Assembly: GCA_041838515.1 (NCBI GenBank)
Contig: JBGYPP010000018.1
Coordinates: 1-64,000 of the forward strand
Length of the DNA stretch: 64,000 bases
Direction: 5' to 3'
From: JBGYPP01 sp041838515
Lineage (GTDB): Bacteria; Bacillota; Clostridia; Lachnospirales; Lachnospiraceae
Part shown: positions 42,409 through 50,924 of the stretch, piece by piece
Layout of the letters: each line of letters opens with the position of its first letter
Numbering within the stretch: position 1 is the first letter of the stretch
The notes under the pieces: generated by a model
Database searches by the model: none
What the model was told of the DNA's origin: nothing
What the model saw: the letters and a program-made list of their open reading frames with translations, nothing else
Position numbers and translations under genes: made by a program

Positions 42409-42957
42409 TTATTCCCAGATCCTGGCCTCCTCCTGCTCCGGGGCATATTTTCTCCGTCTGCGCAGGCCCTGGAGGAAAAAGGCGCTGCCGGAGATCATCA
42501 ATCCGCCGGCTATGGCCACAGTGATCCACAGAGGCAGGCCCCGGGAGGGGGCAAAGAACAGTGCCTGCGCCAGCGCAAAGAGGGCCAGCATGCACTGGGA
42601 TATGCCCAGGGCAAAAAAATGCGCATTGGCCCTGTGCAGCTGTTTGGACAGATGGCTTTTTTCGCTGTAGAGTTCCAGCGGTCCGTCAGCCCGGTTCTTC
42701 CGCAGATACAGCCTGCCGCCGTAGGAGGCTGCCACGGATATGCCCATCTCTTCCAGAAATGCCATATCATTTCTTTTCTTGGCGCCGGTATATGCGGGGA
42801 GGTCTATCTTGTAGATGTACTCTGCCGGCGACATATCCTCAAACACATATTCTCCACTGTGATAAGCGGTGAGCATCAAGCCCCTGCTTCCCTGCTCGTT
42901 CAGCCATTCTTCTTCCTTTTGGATATCCAAAAAGGTTTTTTTGATATGGGTTTTCAT
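42409..42957 (-). CDS. DUF2812 domain membrane protein
   Basis: Protein of 182 residues. The N-terminal domain (KTFLDIQKEEEWLNEQGSRGLML ... YIYKIDL) matches the DUF2812 family, and two membrane helices follow at about 115-133 and 140-160. Members are usually co-transcribed with a PadR-type repressor, as here: the start overlaps the PadR stop by 4 bases (ATGA). The biological role of the family is not established; responses to envelope stress have been suggested. Confidence 0.8.
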   Translation of the reverse strand: MKTHIKKTFLDIQKEEEWLNEQGSRGLMLTAYHSGEYVFEDMSPAEYIYKIDLPAYTGAKKRNDMAFLEEMGISVAASYGGRLYLRKNRADGPLELYSEKSHLSKQLHRANAHFFALGISQCMLALFALAQALFFAPSRGLPLWITVAIAGGLMISGSAFFLQGLRRRRKYAPEQEEARIWE

Positions 42958-43280
42958 AAGCTGTCTCCTGTATAATTTGCCGCATTGTGCAGCATTTCTT
43001 CCAGACGTATGCGCTCCTTTTCAAAGAATTGCCTGCCTGTGTCCGTGATAAGATATGCGATCTTTCTGTCCTGGGGATGCTCCTCCATAGCCCGTATCCA
43101 TCCCTTTTTTTCTAAGGTATCCAAAGCCCCGTAGAGGGAGCCGGCGCCCAACTGCACCCGCCCGCTTGTCATCCGCGCTATGTCCTTCATCAGGGCATAA
43201 CCGTGTGCTGGTTGGTGCAGCCGCAGCAGGATGTAAAAGACGGATTCTGTGAGAGCGCCGCTGTTGGCTGATCTGCCCAT
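42954..43280 (-). CDS. PadR-family transcriptional regulator
   Basis: Protein of 108 residues with a winged helix: SVFYILLRLHQPAHGYALMKDI, LGAGSLYGALDTLEKKGWI and DRKIAYLITDTGRQFFEKE, the standard PadR order, and a short C-terminal dimerisation helix. It is the first gene of the two-gene unit with DUF2812. A palindromic site at 43306-43320 lies just upstream and is the likely autoregulatory operator. Confidence 0.9.
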   Translation of the reverse strand: MGRSANSGALTESVFYILLRLHQPAHGYALMKDIARMTSGRVQLGAGSLYGALDTLEKKGWIRAMEEHPQDRKIAYLITDTGRQFFEKERIRLEEMLHNAANYTGDSL

Positions 43281-43302
43281 ATGGCCTCCTTTCTAGCTAC
43301 GC

Positions 43303-43322
43303 TTTTCGATATATCGATATTT
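43303..43322 (-). promoter_or_regulatory. probable PadR operator
   Basis: TTCGATATATCGATATTTG contains two overlapping palindromes, CGATATATCG and ATATCGATAT, about 25 bases upstream of the PadR start. PadR regulators commonly bind such AT-rich dyads over their own promoter; the assignment is inferred. Confidence 0.5.
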
Positions 43323-43499
43323 GTAATAGGCGTCAAGCTGGGATGTATTGACGAAAAAAGTGAATGCATAAATGAAAAATTAGCAAAAAATAACAAACAA
43401 ACAATGAAAATGTATTTATTGTTATTGAAAAGGCACAGTAATTTTGATAAGGTATGAGTGAAACCTGGGAACAATTCATAAATGAAGTAGGGAGTATGT
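43323..43499. other. AT-rich region upstream of the tandem cassettes
   Basis: Much lower GC than the surroundings, and no convincing gene. A possible promoter for the cassettes is TTGAAA (43425-43430), 17 bases, TAAGGT (43448-43453). AGTAGGGAG (43487-43495) is a good ribosome binding site for ATG 43500. Confidence 0.4.
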
Positions 43500-44005
43500 A
43501 TGAAAAGGATTTTTAGAATGCTTGTCGCGTTTTGCTGATTTCATGTCTGGGTTGTGGCATTTTTAACTCTGTACAAGTACAAGCACAGATCATGAGAAAA
43601 CCTGTAGTGAAAGCTTGGCCTGGTAGGCCAGGAGGGAATGGGGATGGTTCTGAGGAGTGGCTTAAAGGGAATTATGGCGAAACAAATGGGGCCTTTCGAT
43701 TGGTTGGGTCTTGCTCGGGAATAGTATCAGATCTTGTTTCTAGAGAAAGAGCATCTCGTAGCATTCGTTTTGCTATTGTGGGTCTTTTGGGTGGAAATTG
43801 TCTGCCTGGAACAAGTAAACTGGTGAAATTAGGGTATGTTACTGTTCTGATCATTGCAGAAGCGGTGTCTGGAGAATACGAAGGAAATGATTTTCGGAGT
43901 GAAACATATATTTCAGGCAGGTGTATGAAAACAATCATAAAAACCTATGAATACAAAAATTATACAGAGCACAAAAAAACATATGTTAAGTGGACGAAAT
44001 GGTGA
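43500..44005 (+). pseudogene. secreted or lipoprotein of cassette 1, frameshifted in its signal peptide
   Basis: ATG 43500 behind AGGGAG opens MKRIFRMLVAFC and meets TGA at 43536. One extra T in the TTTT run (43530-43533) would give MKRIFRMLVAFLLISC followed by LGCG, a good lipoprotein-type signal. The frame would then run without stop to 44005, a protein of about 167 residues. The mature part is Gly/Ser-rich with scattered Cys and ends SGRCMKTIIKTYEYKN ... YVKWTKW. The last 40 residues match the small protein at 44282. I recognise no family. The frameshift may be mutation, switching or a base-call error. Confidence 0.6.
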
Positions 44006-44268
44006 AAATAATGGAAAAGTATTTGCTGAATTCCATGCAAGCTTTTTATCTAATCATGTTGATTTTGGGGTACTTCTATGATTACCCTGTGGAAGCTGTT
44101 TTTTTTGTATTTATATTTGTGCATTTGATGGAAATGGGTTTTTTTGTCTTAATACGTAACAAGGGAAAAAGGGATTTTTCTGAACTCTTTGCCAGCCTGG
44201 TGGTGGTTGTCTTTTTGATGGTGTGGATGGCATTGCAAGTGTTGGTATTTAGCGGAGTGGTGGCCTGA
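43999..44268 (+). CDS. small membrane protein of cassette 1, 89 aa, unknown function
   Basis: The ATG overlaps the end of the preceding gene (ATGGTGA), so the two are translationally coupled. Three very hydrophobic segments (about residues 13-28, 31-52, 65-85) are separated by a basic loop RNKGKRDFSE. The layout resembles small immunity or membrane-anchor proteins, but there is no recognisable family motif. The AT-rich composition differs from the rest of the window. The second cassette repeats the arrangement at 44446. Confidence 0.65.
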   Translation: MVKIMEKYLLNSMQAFYLIMLILGYFYDYPVEAVFFVFIFVHLMEMGFFVLIRNKGKRDFSELFASLVVVVFLMVWMALQVLVFSGVVA

Positions 44269-44281
44269 AAGGAGAAAAGAA

Positions 44282-44452
44282 ATGAGAAAAAATATGGAAA
44301 TAAAGGGCAGCATTGGGTCTGCAATAGAAGGTAATGATGATAAATACACAACATCCATTTCTGGAAGATGTATGAAAACGGAGATAACCACATATGAATT
44401 GAAAAAGGATACTGGCTATAGGTATTCTTATATCCGGTGGACGAGATGGTAA
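44282..44452 (+). CDS. small protein of cassette 2, 56 aa, paralogue of the cassette 1 C-terminus
   Basis: AAAGGAGAAAAGAA lies directly before the ATG. The protein has no signal peptide. Its segment EGNDDKYTTSISGRCMKTEI and ending YIRWTRW match EGNDFRSETYISGRCMKTII and YVKWTKW of the cassette 1 protein. The shared core is E-G-N-D, S-G-R-C-M-K-T, T-Y-E and W-T-x-W. The stop codon overlaps the start of the next gene exactly as in cassette 1. Function is unknown; a small secreted or membrane-acting peptide with its partner is one possibility. Confidence 0.7.
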   Translation: MRKNMEIKGSIGSAIEGNDDKYTTSISGRCMKTEITTYELKKDTGYRYSYIRWTRW

Positions 44453-44700
44453 AGAGAGTCGCAGAATCCTTGTTGCTAAAGTCAAGCAATCTGATTTTTA
44501 TCCTTTCCTTGCTGTGGTTGCAGGAGGAAAGGCAGGAATACCGATGGGCCTGTCTGTATGTCTTTGACGTCTGCCTGGCCAGCAGTATTTTTTACCTGGC
44601 GACAAGAAAGGCCGGCGAGGTGGACAAAAAGAAAATTGTGCAGATGTTGCTTTTTTGCATAGGCATACTGGCCTGGTATTATTATGGGCCTTGGACGTAG
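44446..44700 (+). CDS. small membrane protein of cassette 2, 84 aa, unknown function
   Basis: The ATG overlaps the preceding stop (ATGGTAA). Two or three hydrophobic segments (about 16-28, 36-52, 65-80) alternate with charged loops (EERQEY and KAGEVDKKK), and the protein ends WYYYGPWT. It occupies the same position as the 89-residue membrane protein of cassette 1 and starts the same way (MVK), but similarity elsewhere is low. GC content here returns to that of the chromosome. A terminator follows. Confidence 0.65.
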   Translation: MVKRVAESLLLKSSNLIFILSLLWLQEERQEYRWACLYVFDVCLASSIFYLATRKAGEVDKKKIVQMLLFCIGILAWYYYGPWT

Positions 44701-44739
44701 AGGGGCCAAGGATTCTATAGCATATGGCTGGGGGGGAGC

Positions 44740-44779
44740 GCGCGCCGGAGCTGGTGTATGGCCTGGCGCGCATTTTTTT
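44740..44779 (+). terminator. terminator after the tandem cassettes
   Basis: Stem GCGCGCC (44740-44746) with GGCGCGC (44765-44771), extended by GG/CC pairs, then seven T. Confidence 0.75.
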
Positions 44780-44847
44780 CGTGAAGGCTGGGGGTATGCA
44801 ATCCCTTTTCGCTCTGTATATGCCTGTGCCGTACACCCAAGGCCGCC

Positions 44848-44876
44848 TTGCAATTTCCCCTATTTTTCGGTATAGT
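44848..44876 (+). promoter_or_regulatory. promoter of ileS
   Basis: TTGCAA (44848-44853), 17-base spacer, TATAGT (44871-44876). The leader is only ~70 bases and no T-box sequence is present. Confidence 0.65.
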
Positions 44877-44951
44877 TTCTTCATATGGCGAGGGGTCAAT
44901 CTCGCCTGGGCGGCAGAGTTTTGTCAGGCGGAGCCAGGAATAGGAGAGATT

Positions 44952-47900
44952 ATGTTCGATAAAGTGAATCCCAATTTGCATTTCGTGGAAAATGAAAAGG
45001 CCATAGAGGCCTTGTGGCGGGAGAGGGATGTCTTTCGCAAGAGTATGGATATGCGCAAGGGTGGGCCTTGCTTTACCTTTTATGACGGGCCGCCTACGGC
45101 CAATGGCAAGCCCCATATAGGGCATGTGGAAACCCGCACCATCAAGGATATGATCCCCAGGTACAGGGCCATGAAGGGGGCCTATGTGCCCCGCAAGGCG
45201 GGCTGGGATACCCACGGCCTGCCGGTGGAGCTGGAGGTGGAGAAGCTGCTGGGTCTGGATGGCAAGGAGCAGATAGAGGAATACGGCCTGGCGCCCTTTA
45301 TAGACAAGTGCAAGGAGAGCGTTTGGAAGTATAAGGGCATGTGGGAGGATTTCTCCGCCACAGTGGGATTTTGGGCGGATATGGACAATCCTTATGTAAC
45401 CTATCACGATGATTATATAGAGTCTGTGTGGTGGGCCCTGCGCAAGATTTGGGATCAGGGTCTTTTGTACAAGGGATTCAAGATCGTTCCCTATTGCCCC
45501 CGCTGCGGCACGCCCCTCTCCAGCCATGAGGTGGCCCAGGGGTACAAGGACGTGAAAGAGCGTTCGGCCATAGTCCGCTTCCCCTTGGTAGACGAGGATG
45601 CGTACATACTGGCCTGGACCACCACGCCCTGGACCCTGCCCTCCAATGTGGCCCTGTGCGTCAATCCCCAGGAGGCCTACGCCAAGGTGAAGGCGGCAGA
45701 CGGCAAGGTGTATTACCTGGCCCAGGCTCTGTTGGATGCGGTTTTGGGCGGCATACCCAGGGAGGAGGGGCAGCCGGCCTATACCCTGTTGTCTGCTTGC
45801 CAGGGCAAGGATTTGGAGCATAGGGAGTACAAGCCCTTGTTTGGAGCGGCGGCAAAAATTGCCGCCCAGCAGGGCAAGAAGGGCTTCTTTGTCACCTGTG
45901 ATGGGTATGTAACCCTGACAGACGGCACTGGCGTGGTGCATACGGCGCCGGCCTTTGGTGAGGACGATGCGCGCATAGGCCGCCTGTATGACCTGCCCTT
46001 TGTCCAGCTGGTGGACGGCAAGGGCGAGATGACGGCGGATACGGATTACGCCGGTATGTTTTGCAAGGAGGCGGATGGGGCCATACTCAAGGATTTGGAT
46101 GCCTGGGGGCTGCTCTTTGCCGCTCCCAAGTTTGAGCACAGCTATCCCCATTGCTGGCGCTGCGACACGCCGCTGATCTACTACGCCCGGGAGAGCTGGT
46201 TCGTACAGATGAGCGCCGTCAAGGACAGGCTTATAGCCAATAACAATACCATCAACTGGATACCCCCCTCCATAGGCAAGGGGCGTTTTGGGGATTGGCT
46301 GGAGAATATCCAGGACTGGAGCATATCCCGCAACCGGTATTGGGGCACGCCGCTGAATGTCTGGGAATGCGCCTGTGGCCATACCCATGCCGTGGGCAGC
46401 CGGCAGGAACTGGCGGAGCTGTCAGGCAAGCCGGAGTATGCCCAGGTGGAGCTGCACAGGCCCTATATAGATGAAGTAGAATTTCCTTGTCCCAAGTGCG
46501 GTCAGAGCATGCGGCGGGTGCCGGAGGTGATAGACTGCTGGTTTGATTCCGGGGCCATGCCCTTTGCCCAGCACCACTATCCCTTTGAAAATAAGGAGCT
46601 TTTTGAAAGCCAATTCCCGGCGCAGTTTATCTCCGAGGCTGTGGACCAGACCCGGGGATGGTTCTACTCCCTGCTGGCCATATCCACACTGCTCTTTGAC
46701 AAGGCCCCTTATGAAAATGTGCTGGTGATGGGCCATGTGCAGGACGAAAACGGCCAGAAGATGAGCAAGTCCAAGGGCAATGCCGTGGATCCCTTTGAGG
46801 CCCTGGAAACCTATGGCGCCGACGCCATACGCTGGTATTTCTACACCAGCTCCGCCCCCTGGCTGCCCAAGCGTTTCTCGGGCAAGTTGGTGATGGAGGG
46901 CCAGCGCAAGGTCATGGGCACGCTGTGGAATACCTATGCCTTTTTCGTATTGTACGCCAATATAGACGGCTTTGACCCCAAGGCGCACCGCCTGGAGCCG
47001 GAAAAGCTGGGGGTGATGGATAGGTGGCTGCTCTCCAGGCTGTACAGCACGGTGGCTTCTGTGGATGCGGATTTGGAGCGTTATGCCATACCCGAGGCCG
47101 GCCGCGCCATAGCCGAGTTCGTGGACGGCATGAGCAACTGGTATGTGCGCCGCAGCCGGGAGCGCTTCTGGGCCAAGGGCATGGAGCAGGACAAGATCAA
47201 TGCGTATATGACGCTGTATACGGCGCTGGTGGAGCTGTGCAAGCTGGCGGCGCCTATGATACCCTTTATCACCGAGGCCATATACCAGAATCTGGTGTGC
47301 AAGGCCGATGCCCAGGCTCCGGAGAGCGTACATCTGTGCGATTATCCCCAGGCCAGGCCGGAGCTGACAGATACCGCCCTGGAGGCGGATATGGCCCTGC
47401 TGCTGGATCTGGTGGTGCTGGGCCGTGCCTGCCGCAATGAGGCGCTGATCAAAAACCGTCAGCCTGTGGCCACCCTCTATGTGGCCGGGGATCAGGAACT
47501 GCCGGATTTCTGTGTGGACATACTTAAGGAGGAGTTGAATGTCAAGCAGGTGGAGCTGACCCGGGATGCAGGCGCTTTTGCCAACTACAGCTTTAAGCCC
47601 CAACTGCGCACTCTGGGGCCGAAGTATGGCAAGAGGCTGGGCCTGATACAGAAAGCGCTGGCCGCCCTGGAGGGCAATGCCGCCATGGCGGAGTTGGAGA
47701 GGGAGGGCGCCATACGCTTGGATTTGGACGGGGAGGAGGTACGTCTGGCCCGGGAGGATCTGTTGATAGAAACCGGCCGCAAGGAGGGATTTATCAGCGC
47801 CTGCGAGGGCGGGCATACAGTGGTGCTGGATATACGCCTCAGCCAGGATTTGCTGGAGGAGGGATATGTGCTGGAGCTGATCTCCAAGATACAGACCATG

Positions 47901-48110
47901 CGCAAGGAGGCGGATTTTGAGGTTACAGACCATATCCGTGTGGGCATATCCGGCTCTGTCTTGTTGGAGGAATTGATGGAGAAGCATTGGGCGGCCATAG
48001 GCGGCAAGGTGTTGGGAGATGCCTTTTTGCCGGGCCAGGCGCTGGCCGCGTCCAAGGACTGGGATATCAACGGGCAGCTGGTCTGCTTGTCTATAGAGAG
48101 GATACGTTGA
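44952..48110 (+). CDS. ileS: isoleucyl-tRNA synthetase
   Basis: Protein of 1052 residues, class I synthetase. HIGH motif at 55-58 (ANGKPHIGHVETRTIKDM) and the second ATP motif KMSKSKGNAVDP near residue 603. A CP1 editing domain lies between them (WTTTPWTLPSN), and the anticodon-binding helical domain follows. The overall sequence is of the clostridial, eukaryote-like IleRS type rather than the short Escherichia type. ATG 44952 is preceded by AATAGGAGAGATT; upstream in-frame codons belong to the leader. It charges tRNA-Ile, including the ATA decoder this genome depends on. Confidence 0.96.
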   Translation: MFDKVNPNLHFVENEKAIEALWRERDVFRKSMDMRKGGPCFTFYDGPPTANGKPHIGHVETRTIKDMIPRYRAMKGAYVPRKAGWDTHGLPVELEVEKLLGLDGKEQIEEYGLAPFIDKCKESVWKYKGMWEDFSATVGFWADMDNPYVTYHDDYIESVWWALRKIWDQGLLYKGFKIVPYCPRCGTPLSSHEVAQGYKDVKERSAIVRFPLVDEDAYILAWTTTPWTLPSNVALCVNPQEAYAKVKAADGKVYYLAQALLDAVLGGIPREEGQPAYTLLSACQGKDLEHREYKPLFGAAAKIAAQQGKKGFFVTCDGYVTLTDGTGVVHTAPAFGEDDARIGRLYDLPFVQLVDGKGEMTADTDYAGMFCKEADGAILKDLDAWGLLFAAPKFEHSYPHCWRCDTPLIYYARESWFVQMSAVKDRLIANNNTINWIPPSIGKGRFGDWLENIQDWSISRNRYWGTPLNVWECACGHTHAVGSRQELAELSGKPEYAQVELHRPYIDEVEFPCPKCGQSMRRVPEVIDCWFDSGAMPFAQHHYPFENKELFESQFPAQFISEAVDQTRGWFYSLLAISTLLFDKAPYENVLVMGHVQDENGQKMSKSKGNAVDPFEALETYGADAIRWYFYTSSAPWLPKRFSGKLVMEGQRKVMGTLWNTYAFFVLYANIDGFDPKAHRLEPEKLGVMDRWLLSRLYSTVASVDADLERYAIPEAGRAIAEFVDGMSNWYVRRSRERFWAKGMEQDKINAYMTLYTALVELCKLAAPMIPFITEAIYQNLVCKADAQAPESVHLCDYPQARPELTDTALEADMALLLDLVVLGRACRNEALIKNRQPVATLYVAGDQELPDFCVDILKEELNVKQVELTRDAGAFANYSFKPQLRTLGPKYGKRLGLIQKALAALEGNAAMAELEREGAIRLDLDGEEVRLAREDLLIETGRKEGFISACEGGHTVVLDIRLSQDLLEEGYVLELISKIQTMRKEADFEVTDHIRVGISGSVLLEELMEKHWAAIGGKVLGDAFLPGQALAASKDWDINGQLVCLSIERIR

Positions 48111-48172
48111 CCGGGGCAGGGCCTCTGACATTGTGGGATGTCGGGGGCTCTGTTTTTGGGGAAAAGTCCTCC

Positions 48173-48201
48173 TTGGCTTTGGACAGAAAATTTGTTATGA
48201 T
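48173..48201 (+). promoter_or_regulatory. promoter of glgP
   Basis: TTGGCT (48173-48178), 17-base spacer, TATGAT (48196-48201), with a leader of ~105 bases before GTG 48314. Confidence 0.6.
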
Positions 48202-48313
48202 GAAAATTGCTACAAATAAGCTCTCGGAATGGCGGAGAGGCCTCAGGAGTAGGCCTGTCCGGTGTGTGTGGGGGAGAGGGGAGTCTAGGGCAGCCTAGAG
48301 AAGGAGGAGAAGC

Positions 48314-50845
48314 GTGGTATCCAAAAAGGAGATTCCCGGCCAGCCCATCAGCGGGCTAGCGGCCAAGTCCAAATTTGACAAGGAATTGTTTAAGCGCAGC
48401 GTACTGTACAATATCAAGACCTTGTACCGCAAGACCTTGGAAGAGGCGGACGAGCAGCAGATTTACCAAGCCGTGGCATATGCGATCAAGGATCAGATTA
48501 TAGATGCTTGGATGGACACGCAGAAGGCATATGAGGCACAGGATGCCAAGATTTTGTACTATATGTCTATGGAATTTTTGATAGGCCGCGCCCTGGGTAA
48601 TAATCTGATCAATATGATGGCCTATAAGGAGGCCAGGGAGGCTCTGGAGGAGTTAAAGATAGATATCAATGCCATAGAGGATCAGGAGCCGGACGCCGCG
48701 CTGGGCAATGGCGGCCTGGGTCGCTTGGCCGCCTGCTTTTTGGATTCGCTGGCCACGCTGGGCTATGCCACTTACGGCTGTGGCATACGCTATCATTACG
48801 GTATGTTCAAACAGAGGATTAAGGACGGCTACCAGGTAGAGGTGCCGGACCACTGGCTGGCCAATGGCAATCCCTTTGAGCTGCGCCGCCCGGAATACGC
48901 CAAGGAGATCAAATTCGGCGGATATGTGCAGGTGCGGGTGGATGAACAGGGCCGCAATGTCTTTGTTCAGGAGGATTACCAGTCTGTCAAGGCCGTTCCC
49001 TATGACCTTCCGGTGGTGGGATATGGCAATGGCATAGTGGATACGCTGCGCATATGGGATGCGGAGCCGGTGGAGTGCTTCCATCTGGACTCCTTTGACA
49101 AGGGGGATTACCGCAAGGCGGTGGAACAGGAAAATCTGGCCCGCAATATCACCGAGGTGCTGTATCCTAATGACAACCACTATGCCGGCAAGGAGCTGAG
49201 GCTCAAGCAGCAGTATTTCTTTATCTCCGCCTCCGTACAGGCAGCCGTGGAGAAGTATTTGAAAAATCATAAGGATATCAAAAAATTCCACGAAAAGGTG
49301 GCGTTCCAGTTGAATGACACCCATCCCACCGTGGCCATACCAGAGTTGATGCGCATACTGATGGACGAGCATTTCCTCTCCTGGGAGGAGGCCTGGGAGG
49401 TCACCTGCAAGACCTGCGCCTACACCAACCACACCATTATGGCCGAGGCTTTGGAAAAGTGGCCCATAGAGCTGTTCTCCCGCCTGCTGCCCAGGGTGTA
49501 CCAGATCGTGGAGGAGATTAACCGCCGATTTATAGAGGATATACACCGCCGCTACGACGGCCAGCACGGCGTGAACGTACAGGACAAGATCCGTGCCATG
49601 GCCATTATTTACGACGGTCAGGTCAAGATGGCCCATATGGCCATAGTGGCCGGGTATTCCGTCAATGGGGTGGCCTGGCTGCACACGGAGATACTCAAGA
49701 AACAGGAGCTGAGGGATTTCTATGAGATGTTCCCGGAGCGCTTTAACAATAAGACCAACGGCATTACCCAGAGGCGTTTCCTCCTCCACGGCAATCCCTT
49801 GCTGGCAGAGTGGGTCAGCCGTTATGCCGGGGATGAGTGGGTGACGGATCTGCCTCAAATATCCCGCCTCAAGGTCTATGTGGACGATACAAAGGCACAG
49901 CAGGAGTTCCTTAATATTAAATACCGCAACAAGGTGCGGCTGGCCAAGTACATAGAGAAGCACAACGGCATAGAGGTGAACCCCCGCTCTATCTTTGACG
50001 TACAGGTAAAGCGCCTGCATGAGTACAAGCGGCAGCTGCTGAATATACTCCATGTGATGCATTTGTATAACCAGCTCAAGGACCATCCGGAGATGGAGTT
50101 CTATCCACGCACCTTTATTTTCGGCGCCAAGGCGGCGGCCGGATACCTGAACGCCAAGCTGACCATCAAATTGATCAATGCCGTGGCGCAGGTGGTCAAC
50201 AACGATGGGGCCTTAAACGGCAGGCTCAAGGTCGTGTTTATAGAGAATTACAATGTGTCCAATGCGGAGATTATCTTTGCGGCGGCAGATGTGTCGGAGC
50301 AGATTTCCACGGCTTCCAAGGAGGCCTCCGGCACCGGCAATATGAAATTTATGCTCAACGGAGCGCTGACCATAGGCACTATGGACGGAGCCAATGTGGA
50401 GATAGTTGAGGAGGTGGGGGAGGAGAACGCCTTTATCTTCGGACTCAGCTCCGATGAGGTCATACGGTATGAGAACTATGGCGGTTACCATCCCATGGAG
50501 ATCTTTAACAACGATCCGGATGTGCGCAGAGTCATGATGCAGCTGATCAACGGCACCTACTCTCCTGGGGATCCGGAGCTGTTCCGCCCTCTGTACAATG
50601 CCTTGCTCAACGGCCAGGGCGCGGCCAGGCCGGATACCTACTTTATTCTCAAGGACTTCCAGTCCTATGCTCAGGCGCAGAAGCGGGTGGAACAGGCGTA
50701 CAGGGACGAGAAGGGCTGGGCTAGGGCAGCCATGATGAATGTGGCCTGCAGCGGCAAGTTCACCTCTGACCGGACCATACAGCAGTATGTAGACGAGATT
50801 TGGCATTTGGACAAGGTGGTTCTGCCGGCCAAGCGTTTGCGCTAA
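48314..50845 (+). CDS. glgP: glycogen/maltodextrin phosphorylase
   Basis: Protein of 843 residues. It releases glucose-1-phosphate from alpha-1,4-glucans in the cytoplasm. Seen: the N-terminal [17 protein letters not shown] segment (about 132-148), [16 protein letters not shown], and the pyridoxal-phosphate site [18 protein letters not shown] with the lysine near residue 677. It starts with GTG 48314 behind AAGGAGGAGAAGC. It is a single-gene unit; no other glycogen genes lie beside it. Whether glycogen or maltodextrin is preferred cannot be told. Confidence 0.95.
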   Translation: MVSKKEIPGQPISGLAAKSKFDKELFKRSVLYNIKTLYRKTLEEADEQQIYQAVAYAIKDQIIDAWMDTQKAYEAQDAKILYYMSMEFLIGRALGNNLINMMAYKEAREALEELKIDINAIEDQEPDAALGNGGLGRLAACFLDSLATLGYATYGCGIRYHYGMFKQRIKDGYQVEVPDHWLANGNPFELRRPEYAKEIKFGGYVQVRVDEQGRNVFVQEDYQSVKAVPYDLPVVGYGNGIVDTLRIWDAEPVECFHLDSFDKGDYRKAVEQENLARNITEVLYPNDNHYAGKELRLKQQYFFISASVQAAVEKYLKNHKDIKKFHEKVAFQLNDTHPTVAIPELMRILMDEHFLSWEEAWEVTCKTCAYTNHTIMAEALEKWPIELFSRLLPRVYQIVEEINRRFIEDIHRRYDGQHGVNVQDKIRAMAIIYDGQVKMAHMAIVAGYSVNGVAWLHTEILKKQELRDFYEMFPERFNNKTNGITQRRFLLHGNPLLAEWVSRYAGDEWVTDLPQISRLKVYVDDTKAQQEFLNIKYRNKVRLAKYIEKHNGIEVNPRSIFDVQVKRLHEYKRQLLNILHVMHLYNQLKDHPEMEFYPRTFIFGAKAAAGYLNAKLTIKLINAVAQVVNNDGALNGRLKVVFIENYNVSNAEIIFAAADVSEQISTASKEASGTGNMKFMLNGALTIGTMDGANVEIVEEVGEENAFIFGLSSDEVIRYENYGGYHPMEIFNNDPDVRRVMMQLINGTYSPGDPELFRPLYNALLNGQGAARPDTYFILKDFQSYAQAQKRVEQAYRDEKGWARAAMMNVACSGKFTSDRTIQQYVDEIWHLDKVVLPAKRLR

Positions 50846-50924
50846 GACTGGCGGCAGATCTGAGGGAGAGGGGCTATCCCATGGACGGGAAGCCCCTTTT
50901 CCATCCTGGAAAAAAGGAGATGCT

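Noticed and set aside
43454..43516. A 20-codon open frame (starting MSETWEQFINEVG) overlapping the start of cassette 1
   Set aside because: No clear ribosome binding site or similarity; such a frame is expected by chance.
44780..44951. A T-box riboswitch in front of ileS
   Set aside because: The conserved T-box sequence (AGGGTGGNACCGCG) is absent and the leader from the predicted start is only about 70 bases.
46422..48131. Long open frames on the minus strand opposite ileS (557 and 569 codons), glgP (477 codons) and rpoB/rpoC
   Set aside because: They are mirror effects of biased codon use in real genes; the translated sequences are low-complexity, His/Gln/Leu-rich, show no family motif and have no ribosome binding sites.
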